Source: Trogon surrucura (Eukaryota > Chordata > Aves > Trogoniformes > Trogonidae). Taken from it: 64,000 nucleotides of DNA. The notes below the pieces were generated by a model that saw only the letters and a program-made list of their open reading frames with translations, was not told the origin of the DNA and made no database searches. A program made the position numbers and the translations under genes. The stretch is from the NCBI GenBank assembly GCA_020746105.1, contig CM036619.1, positions 8,098,238 through 8,162,237 of the forward strand. The letters are read 5' to 3'. Positions 23,016-34,707 of the stretch are shown one piece after another. Each line of letters begins with the position of its first letter. The stretch's first letter is position 1.

Positions 23016-26000
23016 ATTGCAGAGATTCGGAACAATTCTTAGCATAGCGGTTTTATCTTGATAAGATTCCTACAGAGCTGATAAAAACATTTGGTATAGC
23101 CCAATGCTAAACTTCTCTTTGATGGCCAAAACCTTCTGGTGAATTTTAGTTGCGTTTAAAAAAAAAAGGAAGATTTTTCCAAACACCTAGCCTCATGGAT
23201 AGTCAGGTTGCATTTGTTCCTTCTGGTTTTTAACATTAAGCAGCCTCTTTCTGCACCTTGTTGGTGGAAATACAACAAGAGCTTTTACTTATTGATCTTC
23301 ATTAAGAATTCTCCAAGTATATCACTGAATTGCCAGAGGATACCAGGAAAACATTTCTACTATATAGAACCTAATTAGCAGATCTCTAGGGATCTACACA
23401 TGTATAATGAGGTTGGGCATGTATCTTTGGCCACAGTTTTGGAGTTTGGCATTTAAACATTACATGAGTCTCTTGTTGGACTCTGAAAGGCCATTTGTTA
23501 TTGAGATCTAATTAGCCTGCCAAAAGATGAAAAAACTCCAAGCCACAACAGGTAGCCATATTCTCTAACACTAAGCATTAAACTAAAAACAAACAATAGA
23601 AATAACTTATTTTAGTAGATCCTTGCAAATTTAATCCAGTTGTCACTCATCTAGTAAACTTCTGCACCACCCTGAAATTGTCACCACTTGTCTGCAATGG
23701 TAACTTTTGTTAAGAAAGTTGCCTTGAACCACTGAAATACTGGGTGATAACTGAAAATTGCTGTTTAACATTCTAAGCACTATTCTTATGAGTGAACTTT
23801 CAAAGAGAAAGCAGTCTCCACTTGAACTTCTCTAAGACTCATTCTTCCTGAGATCAGAAATGTCATTGTGAACTGCACTTCCCCTTAACCTAGGTGGTAA
23901 AGGTTTTCATAGTTAGTCAATAATTCATCAGACCCGAGTAAAATGCATAATATGGATTTTATATAAATTCATAGCAGATCATGAGGTCCTTTCCTGGGTT
24001 AGTTTCCTGTTGATATGGGTGACACCAGAGTTCAGTCCAAAATATTATGATGTCCAAGTTTTCAGCATTGGAAACAATTCTCTGAGAGAGAAGACCAGGA
24101 TAGAAGTTTATCCAGAAAAGGAGAGCTTCATCTGTAGACTCTTTTACCAAAAGACTGGGAAGAGAAATGCAGATACCTGGGATAAGTTGCTCTGTTAAAA
24201 TAAAACACTTTCATTTTCAATGACAATTTGAGTTACAAAAAAATTAAAAATTTCATAGCCTGCAGTTAGTTTTAGAGATCACTGCTTCTATAACACTTTT
24301 GAGAAGCCTAAAATGCTCAGAAACACAGATTTATTTATTTTTTCCAGCTGTATAATTCCATCCAATGTAATCTCCCTGCAAGTCTTTCTTCATTTGGGAA
24401 CTTAAATTATGTTACAGCAACACCACCCTTAAAAAGAGATAAAATCCTATGGAATTGCATGAATAACTTGCATAGATCAAGTATGTCCTTGGGCACACCA
24501 CCAGGCCATCTGAACTTCGAATTCTTCTTATTTTCTGTAGCAACTGAGCCCCCAGTGAGAGCAGCATAGCATCTATCCATGTGCTCTGTGCACAGTTAGT
24601 GTCATGCCTTCCCATGAGGAATTTGAGACATACAGAAATGAGAGTGGTAAAAAAGAAATGGTATCTTCTGTCACTGAATAGCTAGAAACACCAATATCGA
24701 GAGACATGCTTGTGATTTCATAAGCTGTCTGTAGCACAGTCAGGAATTGCTCTGTATTTATCTCAGGGACACACCACGATATTGTCCATAAGCCCAACCT
24801 TTTCAGGGCTGAACTAACACAAAGGCATCTGAGTGAGAAATGAGCACAGCATGTTGATTCTGCAACTTTGGTTAGAGATTTTTCATTTCTTTTTTTGCTT
24901 TTTCCTTGGTGGTGCATTAAGATCATCCTAAAGATGGAAGAAAATGTTAGAGAAAAAATATACTGCATTCCAAGGCATAAGAAAAACATTGGCAATATTC
25001 ACATTGCCTAGATGCAAAATGAATCTCAAAGCAATTAGAGGACAATAACAATTACAAATTAAAATGTATACAGTGTACAAACTGATTTTGCTGAAGGCAA
25101 CCATAATGGCAAAAAGACTCCTACTGACAAAGCAGCTTTGAATATTTAGATCAAGTTAATTTCCTAGATTCATAGAAAAGCTACGAAACCCTGGATCTTG
25201 CACTTATACTATGGATTTTTTTTCTAAAATTTATTACTTAGTCTGCATATCCTTAGGAAAAGTTTCAATGTCTTCATTTTATCCATGTATTTGTTGCTTT
25301 TCTCTTCCTGTTAACATTTGAAATGGAAGACTGAGAAGGGAGACAGTGGGGAAGATAATCGCTGATGTTTTTACATAGAGGCATGTTAATCATCTTCTAT
25401 TCCAGAAACAGGTTTTCAGCATTGACTACAGCTACTGTATGAGGCCAATCAGAAGGATTTTCTGTACAGTAAATTCCCTGGATATTGCAACCAGAAGCTT
25501 AAACTATCTGCTGTCTGCTGCAGGAGGCTCTTAGCAGAAAGAATGTGTCCACAACAAGCACAAGTTCAGGTCAATGTTTATGAACCTCCAGGGGACAAAG
25601 AGTATCCATGTGATCTCTCATGTTGGAGACTGAATTGAATTGAATTGTATTGTTGGTTGGTAGGAGAAGTCATGGAGATCTCCCACAGGGTGGTGTCTGT
25701 GCCAAACAGCAGTGGTTAAGCTTCTGTGCATCACTGATAAATGTCCTGTTAGACGCTGAGCTGCTTTCTTGAACAGCTGAAGGACAATACCACGTTGGAT
25801 TTAATCTCACCTTTCTTTCCTCCTTGTTGTACTGTTATTTACTTTTCCTTTATTTCATGCATCTGATTAAAAGAGTGTTGAGGACCAACAAGTTGATCAG
25901 ACTGTTCAGTTTTGATAACGTTTTGTTTGGTACTCGATATACCCAAGAAATCAATATGAAGACTTGATTGAGATGTGTTACAGAACTCTGCTATAAGAGA

Positions 26001-29000
26001 ATAAAGAGTGAACAGAGCAATCTCTAGTTACTATTCATGTATATACTATTTTGTGGAGGCATGGAAAATTTAGTCAAAATAAATCTTTCTTTTTTTTTTT
26101 TTTTTTTAGTATAGTGGTGCCAGGACACAAGTTTCTGAGCAAAGAAAATCTCTGACCTCATCCAGGAAACACTCTTTCTTTAGAAATGTAAAACATATGA
26201 GGAGTTGGAGGCAAGGAAAAGTATCAATTCCAGATTTAGTTTCCTCATACAAGGCTACTAAATTAAGTATGACAATGTATTGCTTAATTTTATGACTTTA
26301 AGCACGTTTGACCATAGCAACGCCCACAAACTTCTACTGAAACTATTTCTACACAGACAATCCTTTACCTGAATTTCTGAGTTCTAGTACATTCAAAGAA
26401 ATACATAGTGACAATAAAGCATGTGAGAATGGCCACAGCTCCAGGGAACAGATTTGATTGCCACGGTTTTTTTCATGGCTATTGTTATCCATTAGTCTTT
26501 ATGTGACCAGTGGAAGAAGAATGAGGGAAAAGGGCATGATTGTATCTTGTTTTGGCAGAATTAAGACTTCCCTACCTCAGGAGAAAAGCAGGAACTCACT
26601 AAATGGATATCATGGAGTGTTTTAGTACTGATAGTAGGAAAAAAATATTTAGAGTTGCATGTTAATTTGGAGACTATGTTAAACAACACAAAAATGCTGT
26701 GGACATGAAACGTTTTGAAAATGCTGTCTCTCCCTGACATTTCTAAGTCTGTGGATATAGGTAGCTTTTTACAGAACAGATATATTTCATTTTTATATTA
26801 AAATTCATTGACTATGTAGATAGCAGAACCTTTCGTTTCAAGGAGTAATATACATGATAAAATTATTTTACCAGGCAGAATGGCAATTTCACAGAAAGTA
26901 ACAACAAAATGCATAAGTACATGATAATAGTTATAAAATAAAATAGCCATAAGTCCCACAGCTCTCAAAATCCTAGACAGTACCTAGGACCTGACAGCGG
27001 CTATTACACATTTTTAAAGTCTTCCACTGCAATTTTATTACAACAACAGAGATATCTATAAACAGACTACAATTTCTTTTGAAGATCTTTCTTACACAGC
27101 CATCTGCGCCTTTCTGCACCATCGTCGCTGCAGCTGTGAAGTTTCAAACTCAATGTTGAGAGGTTAACTGAGATGTCATGGCTGCCAAGTGCCAATGTAG
27201 GAGGGAGCTCAGCACCTATTTCTGCATTATCCCTTTTCGATCTTGCTGAGGAGAAGGGTTCTTTCCTCCTAGTTGCTGTGAAATCCTGATTTTGCATCGA
27301 AAGGGGATGTTTCCTCCACTGAAAAGTATATTGTTTCCTCACATTTGGCCCTTTGTTTCACATAACATATTGCAGACATGAAAAAAACCTCTACATACAC
27401 TGGGGAAAATCAGAGGCATTTTAGGAGCCCAGCTGGAAAGAGGCACTAATCAAATGTCATTTTTTTCTGGTTTTGTGTTGTTTTTTCTTCTTTTGCCAGA
27501 GCTGTTGTGAACAAAGAACCATCTAGGTCAGAAAGAAAAGTACAGTGGTAAAATCATTCTGTATTACCTTTTTTTATATTGGTTCACATTTCATTTCAGC
27601 TCCTCTACATACAGTGGACTTTGTCTGCAGTCTCTGCATGTCCGTGGAGTCTTCTGACCTCTGATCAGATGTCTTCTGATCTCATGCATACTCTCCTTCT
27701 TGTGTTTGCTTGTAGTATTTCACTGGATCAACTGATCTCAAATTTCGGTATCTGTGACACATTTATGTCCAACACAGGACACCTAAATCTGTGAAGAAAA
27801 TGAAACATGTAGTTTCTCTGACGATTTATTGGAAACAACAGATTGTTTGCTTGTCTCCTTCCTCAGTGCCTCTATTTCTCCCTTTTCCTCACAGAAGAGC
27901 AGGGAATAAACTGACGTCTCAGGAAGTTATGGCACATTTGGGGCTATATCCTCAGCTGATGTATATCACAATGGCTTATGGAGTTCAGCATCAACAGGGA
28001 CCCTCATCTTTGGGTTTTTCACACAATATTTCTTGTTTCTGTAAATGGATCAGATCTTTTAGAGTTAATCAACTTGAATCACAATAACAAACAGGGAAAA
28101 AGACATGGCAGCTATTGACATTTTACTATCTCATATCTAAGCACATTGTGTCCAAGACTCTGGGATCCAAACTCCCTGTTAATTTACTCTGGTTTCGCAT
28201 TTCACATTTTCTCCATGTAGATAAAGAAGATGCCCTAAGGAGTAAAAGAAACTGCTTCAAAAAATGAAGTTATTTAAGTCTCCATTATTGTTTCTGTTCA
28301 AGCAGCCAGGATTGTGAGTTGGCACTATAGTACGTTCCACCCCATAAAAACAATGCATCTTATTTTACATTTTTTAAAATTAATATGAAAAGAATGGTCA
28401 CGTTTTATAGCAGACGTTTATAAACACACTTTTCAATTTGTGCCTTTTTCTGTATAAATGGGTGTTAATTGACGTTTCCTAGGAATCGACACAATCTGGT
28501 AAAATTACAACTGCAAGACGATTATACTAGCAGAAAAACAGCTAGTTGTGTCGTACAAGTGCTCTACCCAGTCTTCCCATTATTATTAGAGCTGCAAATC
28601 AGCCTTTAAGAGCTCTGGGAAGTTTCAGCTCACCATGAGAAACAGGGTGTAATCCCAGCAGTCTGCCAGTGTTAGTGTGGTTTGGTATTAATGTTCATTT
28701 TTTCTACTGCAAAAGGTGCCTCCCTGGGTTGTGGACCCTTTTCACAGAAATGGAAACCATTACAAAACCATCCATCTCTGAGGATTTTTCTGCAGCACTG
28801 ATAAAGAAATGGCACTGTTGTTCCCCAGCTGGTTTTGAGCTGTGATGCCGAATGAAAGGAAATGTAATATGGGCAGTGGCTAGAGAGATACTCTCATGAA
28901 CACAAAAAGAATAAATATAAATGTTTCCCTCTTGGACGCACAAAGCTTTCGTTTGAAATGCATGCTTAACCCACACAGTTCCCTAGGGTCATCATGTCTT

Positions 29001-31170
29001 TATGCTCTGACATTAAGAAATTTCATGAGGAAAGACAGGCGAAAGCTAAGCTGAAAGATGCTTGGCACAGGGAGGTAAAATAATAAGGCTAAGCAGGATA
29101 CTGATTTCACCCTGGGGTCATCATATGAGCTGCTGTATACAGAGTGAGCCTGGCTTTCTCTGGTGGAACATTCAACTGGTCATTAAACATTGATTTTATT
29201 CTTTTAGTGGGACAGACAATCCCTAATCACTTTAGGCTTGGTACCACTATGTACAGTAACAGCTCGTCTCCTGTGCAGGCAGGTTTTGCCTTAGGCAAAA
29301 GTGATATACAACGCCCTGGGGCCCGTTTCAGTAATGGGTAAATGTCATGGTATAAGGATCAATGCAGACCAAATGAGTTGACACTATTATACCTTGCTCT
29401 GATCCACCAACGTATTGTCTCTTGGAGGCTGCTCAGAGACTCCTGACTTTCAGAGTAGCTTGCATTTCCCAAGCCATTTTCACTAAGTAGACAAAATTGC
29501 CAGTATGTTGAGGGAAGCTCAGACATTGATTTTGGTCTAGTCCAAGCTGACATCCTTGGACTTCTCTTGTTATTTCCAGAAATATATGTAGATCCTCTCT
29601 TCAGAACCCTCTTTTCTTGGTGCCCACGAAATCTGAGTGCTATGTTTTCCCTAGGAAATCACAGATTGATCTCCTTTCCAGGATTACACGTAAATCCCTA
29701 CCCTGTCCTCTGATTTTATATGTATTTCCAAGGCTCATCTTTCTTTTATCCAAGGTTAGAGTAAAACCAGTGTTTAAGGAGAAGGAAAAGGATTTGACTA
29801 TGGATCTCTCGTGTTTTGATGAAATCTCTAAGTAATGAACAGCCAGATGAAAGAGGCAGTGGATCTGCCCTGTTTTCACACGGGACCTGAAGTAGTAAAC
29901 TTGCTGTGAGAGCACTTTCCAATCTGAGCCCCAGAGGTGGGAGAGGTGTAAGAACGTTTTGTGAAGCTTGAAGGGTTTGGATGTGAGGTGGATGTTTACT
30001 GCTTTAATAGGTGTGTTCTAATATATTTAAAACACATGTTAAGAGTCTATTAGCATAACAATCACAAGCACCTAGTGGCTTTCAAGTGCTCCCAGAATTC
30101 AGCAGCATCACTGAGCGAGTTGGTGAATCTACATTTGGAAGTACAGAAAGTGGCAGTGATCTAAGTCCGGTCCAGAAACAGAGCTCCTTTTAAATTGGTG
30201 GAGATTCAGATCCTGAAACACTTTTGAGGACCAACAGCTTTCTGTCATACACTGCATGAAAATGGAAGATGTCGTGCCCTGCGCTGCATATGTGTCTGCA
30301 GCTGTGTGCTGTGTTGAGAAATAACCTGTGAAAAACCGTTTTCCTTCAACTCCAGTTGCTCTTGCAAGGAATGGAGGGTGCTGAGTGCCTCAGGGTACGG
30401 AACACAAAGATCATGGAGAGGCAAAGCATGAGCTTAGTGTGTCTGTGCATTCATTCAACAGCGGCACTTCCCTGGTTTCAGTGCTGCGAGATAACATCCT
30501 TACACCAATCTCCTTGAGGAGATGTGAAAGGACAGACAGAGATGTTCTCATTTTTCCTGCAGTAAAGAATGGTCTCAGATGCAAAATGGAATAAATGAGG
30601 GGGATTTAGGTTGAAAGTATAAAATAAATACTGAAAAGACATCAGATTCCAGACCTGTGCATACATAATAATTTCAGATTGCATCAAACAGTGTAGCAAA
30701 ACTGTCCTGTAGCTCATTAACCTGACTTGATGTTGACTTTGGAGAGCTCTTTACATATGTCATTTAATGTGATATTGATTTTTCCTATGTGAGTTTTATT
30801 ATTTGTGATCTCTTCTAAGATGAGCAAGTGTGATGGAAAAAATTGAGTTTTTCTGTTGACTGGCATTAACACTTTATTTTCCCTTGCACCACTCTGTGCA
30901 TGACACAGAGATACCCTGAAATACAGCCTTGCCTTGCTCACAAATATTTGGTTGTGTCCCATGCAACACTTCACATTCCTGTGGAACTACACAAATATTT
31001 TCATTTTCACTCTGCCAGCAGCAAGGGGAGAAGGAAGGTCCGTGCACTTCACAGCCTGAGGAGAGCCTATCAACATACAAAAAGCAAGCTGCAGTAGACT
31101 GCTGGCAGAGCTGGGCCTGAAGAACAGAATCTTCTGAGTAGATGCAGGTTTAAGATGTGGACTCAGACAT
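23016..31170. other. 8 kb AT-rich non-coding DNA
   Basis: Mostly AT-rich sequence with short open frames on both strands. I found no recognised repeat copy in it. An 18-base T run lies at 26,090-26,107. The only stretch that looks somewhat exon-like is the minus-strand frame at 27,067-27,342, listed separately. Confidence 0.45.
27067..27342 (-). other. Unassigned minus-strand open frame, possible terminal exon
   Basis: A 91-codon frame is more GC-rich and CpG-rich than its surroundings. Its protein is basic and serine-rich, with QWRKHPL near the start and RRRWLCKKDLQKKL at the end. An acceptor-like CTTTTCAG precedes the TGGAGG codons (about 27,318), so the real exon, if any, could start there rather than at the ATG and end at the TAG at 27,067-27,069. 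I do not recognise the protein. Chance is the main alternative. Confidence 0.18.
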
Positions 31171-31513
31171 GCTTCAGAGCAGGTAAGACTGCACTGGGGA
31201 AGGAATCTAAGCAAAAAAGGCTGACAAAAAGCTACAGCAACCAAACCTGAGGCCACACCCGCAGCTCCAGGGCGGACACCCGAGATAGCGTGGGCGGAGC
31301 CACCGTCAGCGGCCCGGCGATTTTAAACACGGTGATCAGCTGTTAACTGTGCCCTCAGGGTATAAGAAGCCTTGGGGAGGGCAGGGACTAGTCCCTGTTC
31401 ACTGAACAAAAGGCCTAGAAGGGTAAGTCTTTGTTAAAAGGCAAGTACTTAAAAGGCCTGTAAACTATTCCGTGCATAGCTTTCCGGAGAGTCTTTGTAT
31501 TGTAGAGCCAACT
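31171..31513 (+). promoter_or_regulatory. CR1 copy 1 5' UTR, putative internal promoter
   Basis: The region is CpG-rich compared with its flanks. It has a GC box (GTGGGCGGAG near 31,290), TATAAGAAG at 31,361 and a perfect 12-bp palindrome GGGACTAGTCCC at 31,384-31,395, 23 bases further on. All three are kept in copy 2. LINE 5' UTRs normally carry internal promoters; start site and activity here are inferred. Copy 2 has about 29 extra bases, including a T run, after the AAAAAGCT landmark. Confidence 0.45.
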
Positions 31514-32181
31514 ATGGTTGCCCCCAGATCATTGGTTGTTAGAAAAACTGTGGGCACCCAGACAGAGGCCCCACGTAAGCATGTGGGTGTTCAGGCCTCG
31601 GGCTGCAGAGAATGCCAGAGCCTGGCACTGACCATGGAGAGTAGTGGAGGCGACACCTGTGTCCGATGTGACCAGGTGAGCGATCTGCTCAGCCTGGTGG
31701 CTGAACTGAAGGAGGAAGTAGAAAAGCTAAGGAGCATTAGGGAGTCGGAGGGAGAGACAGATCAGTGGAGTCAGTTCCTGAATGGCAAGCAGCAAGCTCC
31801 GCAAAGGGCTGAATATCCCCGGGCTATTACCCGCTTTTGGTTATGCAGATCGGTAATGATGAGATAGTAGAGAGACGGCCAGAAGCAATCAAAAGGGACT
31901 TTAGGGCACTGGGGCGGATGCTAGAAGGATCAGGCGCACAGGTTGTGTTTGCCTCTATTCCTTCAATTATGAGGAAAAATAGTGGTAGGTTTGACAAAGT
32001 GCAGCAGATTAATACTTGGCTAAAGGGGTGGTGCCAGCGGTCTAGCTTTGGATTTTTTAACCATGGGGAGATCTACAGGGCACTTGGTCTACTGAAACAA
32101 GCTGGGGTTCAAATGACAGAAAGGGAAAAAATGATCCTTGGCAACGAGCTGGCGGGACTCATAGAGCGTTCTTTAAACTAG
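31514..32181 (+). pseudogene. CR1 ORF1, internally deleted and out of frame
   Basis: The N-terminal part starts MVAPRSLVVRKTVGTQTEAP and holds a C-x2-C, C-x2-C pair (CREC and CVRC), a likely zinc-binding module, then a charged segment (VAELKEEVEKLRSI) that may form a short coiled coil. Compared with copy 2, 393 bp are missing at about 31,820, removing the linker and the front of the esterase-like domain. The remaining C-terminal piece (31,837-32,181, from MVMQIGNDEI to IERSLN) lies in another frame, so no complete protein results. ORF1 proteins of CR1 bind nucleic acid and carry a GDSL-type esterase fold; this copy cannot make one. Its stop is two bases before the ORF2 start. Confidence 0.85.
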
Positions 32182-32183
32182 AT

Positions 32184-34661
32184 ATGAAGGGGGATGGGGT
32201 TATAGCTGGGATTGCAGCGGGGCAGTGCTCTAGAAATTATGAGGACCGGGTGGCCTTCCATCCCCCTAGGGTGAGATCAGTGTGCTCAGCTTGCTCCCTG
32301 AAATGCTTATACACCAATGCACGCAGCATGGGGAATAAGCAGGAGGAGCTAGAAACCTGGGTTCGGGCAGAAGATTATGGTCTGGTGGCAATTACAGAGA
32401 CATGGTGGGACAGCTCACATGACTGGAATGTGGTCATGGGTGGCTATGTCCTTTTCAGGGAAGACAGGCCAGCCAGGCGAGGTGGTGGAGTCGCTCTTTA
32501 CATGAAAGAGCAACTACAATGTCTTGAACAGCATCCAGGCATGGATGAGGAGCAAGTTGAGAGTGTATGGGTTAGAATTAAGGGGCAGGCTGGCAGGAGA
32601 GATACTGTTGTGTGTGTCTATTACAGGCCACCAGATCAGAGTGAGGAAGTTGATGAGGCCTTCTACAGGCAGCTGAGAGCGGTCTCACAATCACAGACCC
32701 TGGTTGTCGTGGGGGATTTTAACTTCCCTAATATTTGCTGGAAGGACAACTCAGCCAGTCAGCCACAGTCCAGGAGGTTCCTCCAGTGCATCGATGATAA
32801 TTTTCTGATGCAAATGGTGGAGGAGCCGACTAGGAGAGGAGCACTGCTGGACCTCATCCTCGCTAACAAGGAGGATCTGGTTGAAGCCGTAAAGGTTGAG
32901 GGCTGCCTTGGCTGCAGTGACCATGAAATGGTGGAGTTCAGGATCTCACGTAGCAGAAACAAAATAGCAAGCAGAATTGCAACCCTGGACTTTGCCAAGG
33001 CAATCTTTGGATTTTTCAAACAATTACTCGAGAAAATCCCATGGGCAAGGTTGTTTGAAGGTAAAGGAGCCCAAGATAGTTGGTTAGCGTTCAGGGACTG
33101 CTTCTACCGTGCTCAAGATCAGAGCATCCCGACACGTAGGAAGTCAAGGAAGGGAGCCAGGAGACCTGCGTGGCTAAACAGGGATCTGCTGGGTAAGCTC
33201 AAGGGCAAGAGGAGAATTTACAGATCTTGGAAGGCAGGGCTGGCCACTTGGGAAGAATATAAGGCTGTTGTCCGAGGGTGTAGGGAGGCAACTAGGAAAG
33301 CAAAGGCCTCCCTAGAATTGAACCTGGCGAGAGGGGTCAAGGACAACAGGAAGAGCTTTTTCAAATATGTGGCAGATAAAACTAACACCAGAGGCAATGT
33401 AGGCCCACTGATGAATGAGGTGGGTGCCTTGGTGACAGAAGATACAGAGAAGGCAGAGTTACTGAATGCCTTCTTTGTCTCTGTCTGCTCTGCCGGAGGC
33501 TGTCCTGAGGAGCCCTGTTCCCCTGAGGCCCCAGAGGAAGTCAGGGCAGTGGAGGAGTTTGCTTTAGTTGATGAGGACTGGGTTAGGGTCCAATTAAGCA
33601 ACCTGGACATCCATAAAGCCATGGGTCCAGATGGGATGCATCCACGGGTGCTGAGGGAGCTGACTGATGTCATTGCTAGACCACTCTCCATCATCTTTGC
33701 CAAGTCGTGGGAGACGGGAGAGGTGCCTGAGGACTGGAGGGAGGCAAATGTCACTCCAGTCTTCAAAAAGGGCAAGAAGGAGGACCCAGGAAACTATAGA
33801 CCGGTCAGCCTCACCTCCATCCCTGGGAAAGTGATGGAACGACTTATCCTTGGTGCCATCTCAAGGCATATCAAGGATAAGAGGGTCATTAGAGACAGTC
33901 AACATGGCCTCACCAAGGGGAAGTCGTGCTTGACTAACCTCATAGCCTTTTATGAGGATGTAACAAGGTGGATAGATGATGGCCGAGCGGTGGATGTCGT
34001 CTACCTTGACTTCAGTAAAGCATTTGACACAGTCTGCCACAGCATCCTTGCTGCTAAACTGAGGAAGTGTGGTCTAGACTGTCTGGTAGTGAGGTGGACT
34101 GTGAACTGGCTAAGGGGAAGAAGCCAAAGAATTGTGGTCAATGGGGCGGAGTCTGATTGGAGGCCTGTATCCAGTGGAGTCCCTCAAGGGTCGGTACTGG
34201 GACCAGTATTATTCAATATATTCATCAATGATTTGGATGAGGGACTAGAGAGTACTATCAGCAAGTCTGCTGATGACACCAAGCTGGGAGGAGTGGCTGA
34301 CACACCAGAAGGCTGTGCTGCCATTCAGCGAGACCTGGACAGGCTGGAGAGTTGGGCGGGGAAAAATTTAATGAAATATAACAAGGGTAAGTGTAGAGTC
34401 TTGCATCTGGGTAGGAACAACCCCAGGTTCCAGTATAAGTTGGGGAATGACTTATTAGAGAGTAGTGTAGGGGAAAGGGACCTGGGAGTCTTGGTGGACA
34501 GCAGGATGACCATGAGCCAGCAGTGTGCCCTTGTGGCCAGGAAGGCCAATGGCATCCTGGGGTGTATTAGAAGGGGGGTGGTTAGTAGGTCGAGAGAGGT
34601 TCTCCTTCCCCTCTACTCTGCCCTGGTGAGACCCCATCTGGAATATTGTGTCCAGTTCTGA
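32184..34661 (+). pseudogene. CR1 ORF2 endonuclease-reverse transcriptase, truncated by a stop
   Basis: An 825-codon frame. N-terminal AP-type endonuclease: TNARS near residue 45, ITETWW near 73, VYYRPP, GDFNFP near 177, LDLI and SDH near 244, all with acidic and histidine residues in place. The reverse transcriptase follows with [34 protein letters not shown] near 609, [11 protein letters not shown] and the catalytic box, here KSADDTKL near 694. The family normally has F or Y where this S stands. The frame ends at TGA 34,659-34,661; the same codon is TGT in copy 2 and probably TGG originally. The missing C-terminus continues after the LTR at 35,897. The ATG chosen lies two bases after the ORF1 stop, as in copy 2. 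Function would be nicking DNA and copying CR1 RNA at the nick. Confidence 0.92.
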
Positions 34662-34702
34662 GCCCCTCAGTTCAAGAAAGACAGGGAACTGCTGGAGAGA
34701 GT

Positions 34703-34707
34703 CCAGC
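34703..34707 (+). repeat. Left target-site duplication of the solo LTR
   Basis: CCAGC precedes the LTR and is repeated at 35,892-35,896. The uninterrupted CR1 copy 2 has a single CCAGC at the same place (GAGTCCAGCACAGGG). Confidence 0.95.

Noticed and set aside
24573..24995. 140-codon minus-strand open frame
   Set aside because: AT-rich, hydrophobic start, no recognisable domain, no convincing splice sites; length is within chance for the region.
33218..33775. Minus-strand open frames of 70-185 codons opposite CR1 ORF2 in both copies
   Set aside because: They are antisense shadows of the reverse transcriptase and endonuclease codons and recur at the same place in each copy.
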